From assembly GCA_039925865.1 (NCBI GenBank), contig JBDSYA010000210.1, forward strand, positions 1-18,940: DNA of 18,940 nucleotides, read 5' to 3'. The translations under genes and the position numbers were made by a program. The notes beneath the pieces were generated by a model. The model did no database searches. It was not told where the DNA came from and was given only the letters and a program-made list of their open reading frames with translations. This DNA is from JBDSYA01 sp039925865. GTDB taxonomy: Bacteria > Bacteroidota > Ignavibacteria > Tepidaquicellales > Tepidaquicellaceae. Shown piece after piece: positions 7,942 to 14,727 of this stretch. How positions within the stretch are numbered: position 1 is the stretch's first letter; each line of letters starts with the position of its first letter.

Positions 7942-9654
7942 CTACGGTCTTATTAAAATTACAAACTGTGTTGCATTATTATCTGCAATCAAAAGGTCTG
8001 AACCGTCAACTATACCGTCACCTGTCAGATCTGAAACATTATAACCTAATAATAAAGAAGCTGCATCATTATCAATTATACTGACATCACTTCCATCCAC
8101 AACCCCGTCGGAATTAACATCTCCGCTGAAAATTGTATATACACTTCCTTCCTTTTCCAGATTATTTCCATAGGCTTTGGTACTATCATTGGTAAAATCG
8201 TAAGATGTTAACCCTCCTTTTACAAAACTTTCTCCACCAATCTTACTCCATGTCTCCAAAGTATTTCTGGACTTTATAACTATATAATAACTTCCGGCTG
8301 GTGCATTACTGAATATCGCCGGTGATGAGAATGTCAGAGAATCAAGCACCGCAGATGTTGAATCAATCAAAGCGTATGGTGCAATAGTTGAACGAAGATA
8401 TATATCTACTGTATCTCTGATATTTAACTTATTTGTGCTGGGTTCATAATATCCCTGTATTGCGGCCTTAAGGTCAAGGGTCAATACAGATGTATTTACA
8501 AATTTATAAATTCTTCCAGTAGTTGATCCATATCTGCAAACATATAATTCATTATTCTGATCTGTTCCAAATGCGGAAATATTAAAATTAGTATCCTGGA
8601 GAAGAACGTTTGTAACAGGGTTTATCCCGTCATATCTAAGAGCCCAGACCGTTCCCTGAATATAATCTGCATAAACATATCTGCCTGTAAGACCGGGAAG
8701 ATACTGGCCTCTGTACACATGACCACCGGTTATTGACTGACCTACGTTATGCCTGTATTCAAGTATCGGACGAGTAAATCCTCGTCCGGCTGTGTCACAA
8801 ATATTTGTATCAGGGTAACAATGAAAGCCTTCCATTTTATTCCAGCCATAATTTTTTCCAATCTCAATTATATCAACTTCTTCAAAAACATTCTGCCCGA
8901 CATCACCTGCATAAATTCTGTTTGTAGGATAATCAAAATTAAATTTCCATACATTTCTTAATCCATAAGCATAGATCTCCTTTTTGTAAGTTGGATGAGC
9001 GAAGTAAGGATTTGAAGAGGGTATACCATAGCCTGATGTTGCCGTAGTTGTATCAACGTTTATTCTTAAAATCTTTCCGAGTAAAGTAATACGGCTTTGT
9101 CCGTTGTCAAAAGGATCACCACCGCTTCCGCCGTCACCAAAAGAAATATATAAATAACCGTCATTGCCAAATGCAACCTTACCGCCATTGTGATTATCAA
9201 ATGGTTGTCTCAGGGTCAGCAAAATAGATTCGGTATTCAATAAAGCTGTATCCGGATTGGCTGAACTAGCCGTGTACCTGGAAATTCTTGACCACGGAAC
9301 AGCAGCACTGTCAAATGTATAGTTCACATAAAAATATCTGTTAGTTTCATAATTGGGATGAAATGTTAAACCCAATAATCCTTTTTCACTTCCCGATGAC
9401 GATACTTTTGAAGAAAGATTAATAAAAGTTTTTCTTGTACTGACCGTGGGTGAATTGTTGAACACATAAATTAATCCCCGTTGCTGAGCAACAAACAATC
9501 TGTTAGTCCCGTCATATGCATGCACCAATTCAATTGGATTATCAAATGCTGCGGTCATATTTGGAAATGCTGTCACCATTTTATACTGGGCATTACCATT
9601 TGAAGTCAAGGAAAAAATAAGAAGAATAAAGAAAACTAGTTTAATTTTGTTCAT
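7942..9654 (-). CDS. Secreted glucose/sorbosone dehydrogenase-like beta-propeller with dockerin-like tail
   Basis: A 570-residue exported protein. Signal peptide 1-22 (ends NGNA, before QYK). Residues 25-387 form a six-bladed propeller of the PQQ-dependent sugar dehydrogenase/HHIP family. Diagnostic motifs are KGLLGLTFHPNY (91-102), DNHNGGKVAFGNDGYLYISF (153-172) with the expected active-site His155, EIYAYGLRNVWKFNFD (226-241) with Arg233-Asn234, AGDVGQNVFEEVDII, NYGW, and GGHVYRGQYLPGL. Such enzymes oxidise aldoses or related sugars with bound PQQ in the periplasm or outside, although many homologues have unproven activity. Residues 393-570 are the C-terminal module shared with the two upstream genes, with calcium loops at 512-523 and 542-553. 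The gap to the EEP gene is 142 bases. No PQQ biosynthesis gene is in the window. Confidence 0.9.
   Translation of the reverse strand: MNKIKLVFFILLIFSLTSNGNAQYKMVTAFPNMTAAFDNPIELVHAYDGTNRLFVAQQRGLIYVFNNSPTVSTRKTFINLSSKVSSSGSEKGLLGLTFHPNYETNRYFYVNYTFDSAAVPWSRISRYTASSANPDTALLNTESILLTLRQPFDNHNGGKVAFGNDGYLYISFGDGGSGGDPFDNGQSRITLLGKILRINVDTTTATSGYGIPSSNPYFAHPTYKKEIYAYGLRNVWKFNFDYPTNRIYAGDVGQNVFEEVDIIEIGKNYGWNKMEGFHCYPDTNICDTAGRGFTRPILEYRHNVGQSITGGHVYRGQYLPGLTGRYVYADYIQGTVWALRYDGINPVTNVLLQDTNFNISAFGTDQNNELYVCRYGSTTGRIYKFVNTSVLTLDLKAAIQGYYEPSTNKLNIRDTVDIYLRSTIAPYALIDSTSAVLDSLTFSSPAIFSNAPAGSYYIVIKSRNTLETWSKIGGESFVKGGLTSYDFTNDSTKAYGNNLEKEGSVYTIFSGDVNSDGVVDGSDVSIIDNDAASLLLGYNVSDLTGDGIVDGSDLLIADNNATQFVILIRP
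7945..8478 (-). repeat. Shared C-terminal module, copy 3 (sugar dehydrogenase-like protein)
   Basis: Encodes residues 393-570: a beta-rich part with NIRDTVDIYLRSTIAPYALID, TLETWSK and DFTNDSTKAYGNN, then two dockerin-like loops DVNSDGVVDGSD and DLTGDGIVDGSD. The end reads ADNNATQFVILIRP. It is the most divergent of the three copies in the window. Confidence 0.85.
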
Positions 9655-9796
9655 GTTTTAGTTGATTTAAATTTATAGGGGTGAAAAGAAAATATAGATT
9701 AAATAGTTAAAATGAAATTAAGTTTAAGTTTATTAATATTTTAAAATGAAATCATATTTTCATTGAATTTGTAATTATGCTTTTGGAAAGTAAGGA

Positions 9797-11272
9797 TCAT
9801 GGTTTAATTGTTACTATAAAGTTATAAGCATTATTGTCGGCAATTGAAGCATCGCTGGCATCTACAAAACTATTACCGTCAAGATCAGAATTAACAAAAC
9901 CGGTTACAAAATTAAATGCATCATTATCAATTATACTAAGATCGGTCGCGTCAATCGTACCGTCTCCATCAAGGTCCCCGCTGTAAATGCAGTATCTGCT
10001 TCCTTTTAAAGTCATATTATTTCCAAATGCTTTATCCGCCGAGTTTGTAAAATCGTAATTGAATGTTATACCTTCGGTAAATGATGTACCGCCTGAACTG
10101 CTCCATGTTTCAATTGAATTCCAGTGCTTTACCTGAATATAGTATGTACCGGAATTGGCAATTCTTGAAACAGCTGAAGCATTGAAAGATACTGAGTCAA
10201 TTAAAGTTTTGAATGAATCTATTTTATTGTAAGGAGAGACATTATTTCTCAAATAAAAAATTACCGAATCACGGCGGTTCATTTGATTGAGTGAAATATT
10301 ATACAGTCCTTCAGGTATGACTTTTATATTAATTGCGGTTGCATTGCCAAATTCAAAGTTAGAATAAACAGGCAAATGATCAGATGCGTAGTGAAGAGCA
10401 TTGGCAATTGACTGTGATACAGCAGTATTTGGGATCTGATTGATCGAATCATTAAAATGATTGCCGTCATTTCCGAAAGGAGTAAGTGATCCAATAATGT
10501 ATTTTATCCCGCCGTTATTTTTCACTCCGCTGGAATATAAAATCATGTCAAATCTGTCATCAAGCCCGCCTGTGGCGCCGTCACCAAAACTTCTCGTGCG
10601 GGTTGACTGTGTATGATATTGGTCATAATTAATATTATTCCAAATGCCTGTCATCACTAACGGATCTATGAAATTCCCATCATCGCCGGGATTATCCTGA
10701 ATCAGCTTTTGATAGGCGGGCTCGGTCGAACCATAAATATTAAAATCGCCCAGCACAATAAAATTTGTCCCGGCAGGCAGCTGATTTGTTCTTTTCCTTA
10801 AACTGTCAGCCTCTGCACCTCTTCTTATTATACTAGTATCACCGGCTCTCAAATGAACTGCATATATTCTTAAAGTATCGCTGTAAAACTTATCAGTGAT
10901 TTTAAATTCATTTATGTCTCTTAATAATGTTGGTATGACCGTATTGCTTATAAAATTAAATTTCGATGTTTTATAAAAGAGAGCATTATCAGAATCAAAT
11001 CCGTTGATATATGTCCCGGCTGAATATGCTGCTGAGCTATAATTCAATACATTATTCAGAAAAGCATTTACACCGGATAATGAATTTATCTCATTCACAA
11101 CAATTACATCCGGATTGATCGAACTAATAACAGTCCGGAAATGGGGGTTACGGATATTAGTATCTGTATTAGGATAATTCAGCAGATTATATGTCATGAT
11201 TTTCATCTGCTGTTGCGAGTAAAGCGGAAAAAGAAAACTTATAGTAAAAAATATTGTAAAAATGATTTTCAT
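9797..11272 (-). CDS. Secreted endonuclease/exonuclease/phosphatase (EEP) family protein with dockerin-like tail
   Basis: A 491-residue exported phosphodiesterase-fold enzyme (DNase I-like superfamily). Signal peptide about 1-20. The catalytic domain covers about 22-308. Superfamily motifs in order are MTYNLLNYP (26-34, metal/Asn29), VVNEI with Glu61, AVHLRAG with His140, VLGDFNIYG (173-181, Asp176/Asn178), DDRFDMILYS (238-247) and ASDHLPVY (296-303, Asp298/His299). All catalytic positions appear intact, so it is probably an active metal-dependent nuclease or phosphodiesterase. Residues 313-491 are the shared C-terminal module, with loops DLDGDGTIDATD (433-444) and DLDGNSFVDASD (463-474). It starts 26 bases after the endonuclease I gene and is probably co-transcribed with it. 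The substrate (DNA, RNA, or another phosphodiester) is not certain. Confidence 0.91.
   Translation of the reverse strand: MKIIFTIFFTISFLFPLYSQQQMKIMTYNLLNYPNTDTNIRNPHFRTVISSINPDVIVVNEINSLSGVNAFLNNVLNYSSAAYSAGTYINGFDSDNALFYKTSKFNFISNTVIPTLLRDINEFKITDKFYSDTLRIYAVHLRAGDTSIIRRGAEADSLRKRTNQLPAGTNFIVLGDFNIYGSTEPAYQKLIQDNPGDDGNFIDPLVMTGIWNNINYDQYHTQSTRTRSFGDGATGGLDDRFDMILYSSGVKNNGGIKYIIGSLTPFGNDGNHFNDSINQIPNTAVSQSIANALHYASDHLPVYSNFEFGNATAINIKVIPEGLYNISLNQMNRRDSVIFYLRNNVSPYNKIDSFKTLIDSVSFNASAVSRIANSGTYYIQVKHWNSIETWSSSGGTSFTEGITFNYDFTNSADKAFGNNMTLKGSRYCIYSGDLDGDGTIDATDLSIIDNDAFNFVTGFVNSDLDGNSFVDASDASIADNNAYNFIVTIKP
9800..10336 (-). repeat. Shared C-terminal module, copy 2 (EEP protein)
   Basis: Encodes residues 313-491: VIFYLRNNVSPYNKID, SIETWSSSGG, DFTNSADKAFGNN, then two dockerin-like loops and the end ADNNAYNFIVTIKP. 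It is visibly closest to copy 1, with many identical codons in the loop-coding stretch. Confidence 0.87.
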
Positions 11273-11298
11273 TGAATGAAAAAATAACAGTTAGGATG

Positions 11299-14118
11299 TT
11301 ACGGAATAATTTTCACGATAAAATTAGATGCATTGTTATCAGCTATAGAAGCATCGCTTGCATCTACAAAATTATCACCGCTAAGATCTGTAGCAACATA
11401 CCCCGATACAAAATTTGAAGCATCATTATCTATCGCACTCAGATCACTCGCATCAACTATGTCGTCCTGATTTGTATCACCACTGTACAAACAATACTTC
11501 CCGTTCTTTAAAGTTAAGTTATTTCCAAAAGCCTTATCAATGGAAGTGGTAAAATTATAATTTGCCACAGCTCCGGATGAAAATAATTGCGGAAATTTAC
11601 TCCACGTTTCAATACTGTTACGGTGGTTAATTGAAATAAAATAAGAACCTGAACCATTATTTAAAAAGTTAAAAGAGCCTGTAAAAGAATTTGAATCTAT
11701 AACAGATTTAGCAGAGTCTAAAATTAAATACGGGCTTGTTGAATTTCTGAGATAAACAGTCAGACTATCTCTTATATTAAGATTATTGGCACCGGCATTA
11801 AAAAAACCTTCTATAATTGCTACAAGATTAAGAGTTACGGAATTTGATGCAGGAACATATATATCATCAAATATTGAAGAATCATTTGCACTGGTTGCAT
11901 GATTCCATAATGTTCCCATGTATGGCAGAGCTGAAGAACTATAAGTACCGTCGGAAGCCATCCCCAGCTGATTTGAAGTATTTCTTGGATCGGCATCTGG
12001 GAAACCTGTGGAACTGCTGTCAACAAATAAAGACCAGGTATTTCCAACCGGAGAGTAAATTACTTTTATACTTAAATATTGATTGGCATAATCACCACCT
12101 GAAATAATATTTATAAATTTGGAGTTAGCATTCAAGCCGCCAGTAAATTTTGCTAACCGTATGGCATCACTTCCACCGCTTTGTCCGATAACGACAGCAT
12201 AGCCATTTCCGGTAGTAATGTCAGTAGTTGTTTTACCAATTATAAAAGCCATACCATAATTATTTCCATCAAAACCGGAAGGATCTGTACGTGACTGCTT
12301 CATGTTTAAAGCCCAGGTAAGATCACCTGAAGAACTATTAAACTGAACAGGGTAACCGTTTATGGTCGAAGCGTTAACATATGCAAATTCACGTCCTGAG
12401 ATTGTACTAAGATTCTTCATCCTGTTATTTGTTAATGAGATGGAAGAAGGGCTGATAGTTTCTGATTCCAGCCATTGACATGATGCAGGCGGAAGCGCTG
12501 TGCCCAGTAAATTATTATTTGATCTATTAAAATTATCCAATAATAAAGTCATCAGAATTTGTGACGAACCTGAGGTCATTGTGTCAGTCTGGGGAATTGT
12601 ACCGTCTGTTTTATAATTGATCTGAGAACCGGATCCATTGTATGAATAAATTCTGAAATAATAATTTGTATTTGCAAAGAGTCCTGTAAATGAAAAAATA
12701 TCGGGAGAAGCAAAATTTAAATTTTTTACTGCACTTCCATCACTTAAAATGATATCATCCGAATAAGTAATTCCGTCAGAAGGATTGACAAAAGTATTAT
12801 TGTTATTCCCGATCAATAAATATCCTGAAGGAACCTGTGAACCCGGCAGAGCATCTGTCCAGTTAAGCTGTAAAGAATTTTCATTAACATTGCTTGCATA
12901 AAAATTCGTTAGATGATTTGTCGGTTCGGAAGCAAGAATGTTGGGAACAGTTGAATTTGTTCTGGGAAGAATTCCGTCAATTTTATAATTGGTTTGTGCT
13001 AAAGTTCCATTATATGAATACAAAGTAAAATAATATGTTACAGATGGATTGAGGTTATTAAAAGAATATGTATTCGCATTTGAATAAGGAATATTTATTG
13101 CTGCATACCCGTCCGCAAGATTTGTATCAATATTATAAACAGATCCATCTACAGGTAAAAAATAATTATCTTTATTATATGCAATAAGAAGATAGCCGGA
13201 AGGCAAGGGGCTGCCGGTTGCATCATTCCAATTTAAGTTTATTGTAGTCCCTGAAGCATTTGAAGATAAAGCTGTTACATGATTTAATGGCTCATTCGAA
13301 TAAACAGGATTTAACTTTGTAAAATCATTGAAATCAATATAATTTATATATTCCGGATGATCAGTAAATGGATTTCTGTTTTGCTGGATGGATTGAACAT
13401 AATTATTTCTGTCAATCTCCATTTTATCGGGAGGATCCTGCAGATTCCAGTTTAATAAAATTGCAACTTCCTGAGAATCTTCCCCCAGAGAAGGTAACTT
13501 TGTATCATTTAGCCAATTGAAACTCCAGGAATTTCCGCTTATCCCATCATATCTTAAACCCATATACAATAAACCCCTCACAGCATCACCTTTATCAACA
13601 TTACGCGGCTCATACACAATTTGACCTAGAGTGTTAGTACCAATTTTCCCATCCAGAAATTGATAAGTTATATTTGCAACAATTCCAAAGGGATGATTAC
13701 TTCTTCGATTATTGGCATTGTTTTGATGTGTCGGAAACAAATGATGTTGATCAGAATATTGGTCATTACTTGTAGAAGGATAAGTCGGCATCCAGCTATG
13801 AGCCCAGGTATGCTCACGGCTCATAACTCCCCAGGTGAATGTTCCCGAATATATATATTCATAACCGGAATAAACACAGAAGACAGATCTTGTTCCGTTA
13901 CCATTGTTTACGGAGGCAAAATTTGCAATGTTTGTTTCATCATAGTTATCATATGAGATTCTGGTATAAGGAATTCTGATCCTGTTTTCCAAATCCGAAA
14001 TAAAAAGCGGACTTGATGTTGAGATAGTATTATAATAGGAACCTGCCTGAGAGAAGACTTGTGAGTTGGAATAAAATAAAATAATAAAGGAGAGGAACAG
14101 TTTGTAATTAAATTGCAT
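11299..14118 (-). CDS. Secreted endonuclease I with two FN3-like repeats, a LamG-like domain and dockerin-like tail
   Basis: A 939-residue multidomain exported nuclease. Signal peptide about 1-24. The Endonuclease_1 (EndA/BsnA, beta-beta-alpha-metal) domain spans about 40-250, with SREHTWAHSWM (100-110), DQHHLFPTHQNNANNRRSNH (123-142) and PRNVDKGDAVRGLLYM. His103, His107, His125 and the NNRRSN motif match the family active site. Two fibronectin III-like repeats follow (about 276-391 and 398-515), then a beta-rich region (about 525-757) resembling a concanavalin/LamG-type fold (uncertain). Residues 762-939 are the shared C-terminal module with calcium loops at 881-892 and 911-922. Non-specific extracellular DNA/RNA cleavage is the expected activity. 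The EEP gene follows 26 bases later. The ATG at 14118 is supported by the signal peptide. An AGGTGA lies directly against it, too close for a standard ribosome site. Confidence 0.93.
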   Translation of the reverse strand: MQFNYKLFLSFIILFYSNSQVFSQAGSYYNTISTSSPLFISDLENRIRIPYTRISYDNYDETNIANFASVNNGNGTRSVFCVYSGYEYIYSGTFTWGVMSREHTWAHSWMPTYPSTSNDQYSDQHHLFPTHQNNANNRRSNHPFGIVANITYQFLDGKIGTNTLGQIVYEPRNVDKGDAVRGLLYMGLRYDGISGNSWSFNWLNDTKLPSLGEDSQEVAILLNWNLQDPPDKMEIDRNNYVQSIQQNRNPFTDHPEYINYIDFNDFTKLNPVYSNEPLNHVTALSSNASGTTINLNWNDATGSPLPSGYLLIAYNKDNYFLPVDGSVYNIDTNLADGYAAINIPYSNANTYSFNNLNPSVTYYFTLYSYNGTLAQTNYKIDGILPRTNSTVPNILASEPTNHLTNFYASNVNENSLQLNWTDALPGSQVPSGYLLIGNNNNTFVNPSDGITYSDDIILSDGSAVKNLNFASPDIFSFTGLFANTNYYFRIYSYNGSGSQINYKTDGTIPQTDTMTSGSSQILMTLLLDNFNRSNNNLLGTALPPASCQWLESETISPSSISLTNNRMKNLSTISGREFAYVNASTINGYPVQFNSSSGDLTWALNMKQSRTDPSGFDGNNYGMAFIIGKTTTDITTGNGYAVVIGQSGGSDAIRLAKFTGGLNANSKFINIISGGDYANQYLSIKVIYSPVGNTWSLFVDSSSTGFPDADPRNTSNQLGMASDGTYSSSALPYMGTLWNHATSANDSSIFDDIYVPASNSVTLNLVAIIEGFFNAGANNLNIRDSLTVYLRNSTSPYLILDSAKSVIDSNSFTGSFNFLNNGSGSYFISINHRNSIETWSKFPQLFSSGAVANYNFTTSIDKAFGNNLTLKNGKYCLYSGDTNQDDIVDASDLSAIDNDASNFVSGYVATDLSGDNFVDASDASIADNNASNFIVKIIP
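11302..11835 (-). repeat. Shared C-terminal module, copy 1 (endonuclease I)
   Basis: Encodes residues 762-939: LNIRDSLTVYLRNSTSPY, SIETWSK, DFT-like NFTTSIDKAFGNN, then loops DTNQDDIVDASD and DLSGDNFVDASD and the end ADNNASNFIVKIIP. The order and spacing of elements are the same as in the EEP copy. Confidence 0.87.
12574..13293 (-). repeat. Internal duplication of a ~117-residue FN3-like domain in endonuclease I
   Basis: Residues 276-391 and 398-515 are two copies of one domain. Each begins EPxNHxT, has a central LNW(N/T)DA and (L/V)PSGYLLI, a SDG/ADG strand, and ends YYF-x-(L/I)YSYNG, NYK-x-DG-x-(L/I)P-(R/Q)T. They are separated by only about 6 residues. Confidence 0.8.
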
Positions 14119-14153
14119 TCACCTATTTTTAAAATTAAATTTTAAATTAAAAA

Positions 14154-14175
14154 AGAGTATTACATATAATACTCT
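14154..14175 (-). promoter_or_regulatory. Terminator-like leader hairpin carrying an SD-ATG-TAA start-stop element
   Basis: On the minus strand a 9-bp stem (14175-14167 paired with 14162-14154) closes a 4-base loop. It is followed by a run of T opposite A14149-A14154, the form of an intrinsic terminator. It lies 36-57 bases before the endonuclease start and downstream of the promoter candidate, so it would be in the 5' leader. The base of the stem overlaps an AAGGAG (14179-14174), and 8 bases later an ATG (14165-14163) is followed directly by TAA. The stem has only two GC pairs, so its strength is doubtful. Confidence 0.45.
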
Positions 14176-14205
14176 CCTTATAGTAGTTGTTAATTTATTT
14201 GTATA

Positions 14206-14237
14206 CAAAAATACTTTAATTGGTTTCTAATAGCAAA
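14206..14237 (-). promoter_or_regulatory. Bacteroidetes-type promoter candidate for the nuclease genes
   Basis: On the minus strand TTTG (14237-14234) is followed after 20 bases by TATTTTTG (14213-14206), matching the TTTG-N19-21-TAnnTTTG consensus. The start of transcription would be near 14199, giving a leader of about 80 bases before the ATG at 14118. Confidence 0.45.
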
Positions 14238-14431
14238 TATTGTAATTGATACAATCTAAAATTTCACATTAAAATTCATACAAATTGAAAAATCTCAAAA
14301 TAATTTTATAATTGTATAAGAAATACGTTATCTAGTTAAGACAGAACGGACTTTTGCTGGTTATTAAATTTATCTGAACAGTCTATGAATTACTAATTAC
14401 TTTAAGGGGTTTTCTTAGTGAAAAGTAATTA

Positions 14432-14439
14432 TAACTTTG
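14432..14439 (+). promoter_or_regulatory. -7 promoter element candidate for the small protein/hydrolase pair
   Basis: TAACTTTG matches TAnnTTTG exactly, 51 bases before the ATG at 14491. The -33 position has only TTTT (14410-14413, 18 bases upstream) instead of TTTG, so the match is partial. Confidence 0.3.
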
Positions 14440-14490
14440 ACTTATAAGATTAAAATCTTTTTGTTAATTTATATTTAAATTAAAATTAAA

Positions 14491-14727
14491 ATGAAACATA
14501 CACAAATCTTAAAGGACGCTCCTGAAAAAGATAAAACATACAGAGTCGAATATAAAGGTAGCGAATTATATGATGCTAAAGTACTTTCATATGAGGGAGG
14601 ATGCTGGGCGAAGGTTAAAATTGAAAATGTCCTTCCCTCATCGAATGAAAAAATGTATAAAGAAGGTCAGGAGTTTGATCTGAAGCTGGCTTATTATTCC
14701 CTGTATGAACTTGATGAGAGTAAATGA
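14491..14727 (+). CDS. Small protein of unknown function, 78 residues
   Basis: I do not recognise this family. The protein has no signal peptide or membrane segment and is highly charged. It shows alternating hydrophobic residues suggesting a small beta-barrel: YRVEYKGSELYDAKVLSYE, then GCWAKVKIENVLP, then EGQEFDLKLAYYSLYELDES. A single Cys (residue 38) sits in GGCW. Its stop overlaps the start of the S9-type hydrolase in an ATGA at 14724-14727, so the two are translationally coupled and probably work together or were kept together. A -7-like TAACTTTG is 51 bases upstream. An SH3-like or Tudor-like fold is only a guess. The coupling and ordinary codon use support a real gene. Confidence 0.72.
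   Translation: MKHTQILKDAPEKDKTYRVEYKGSELYDAKVLSYEGGCWAKVKIENVLPSSNEKMYKEGQEFDLKLAYYSLYELDESK

Larger units (their letters stand above)
14119..14490. promoter_or_regulatory. AT-rich divergent intergenic region upstream of endonuclease I and the 78-residue protein
   Basis: A 372-base gap between divergent genes with no coding frame I can support. It holds a Bacteroidetes-type promoter candidate and a leader hairpin for the minus-strand nuclease gene. On the other side it holds a -7-like TAACTTTG (14432-14439) for the plus-strand gene. A 9-bp inverted repeat with an 18-base loop (AATTACTTT at 14395-14403, AAAGTAATT at 14422-14430) overlaps the region just upstream of that -7 element. It could be an operator or a chance AT-rich palindrome. 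Confidence 0.5.

Noticed and set aside
9707..9752. A 12-bp direct repeat TTAAAATGAAAT
   Set aside because: Low-complexity AT-rich sequence; two copies in such DNA are expected by chance.
9745..9764. A 7-bp inverted repeat (AATGAAA / TTTCATT) between the EEP and dehydrogenase-like genes as a terminator
   Set aside because: The stem has a single GC pair and is followed on the minus strand by only a short T stretch; too weak to call.
7945..11835. Cellulosome-like assembly
   Set aside because: Dockerin-like loops are present, but no recognisable cohesin, scaffoldin or cellulase is in the window; only a weak speculative partner is proposed.
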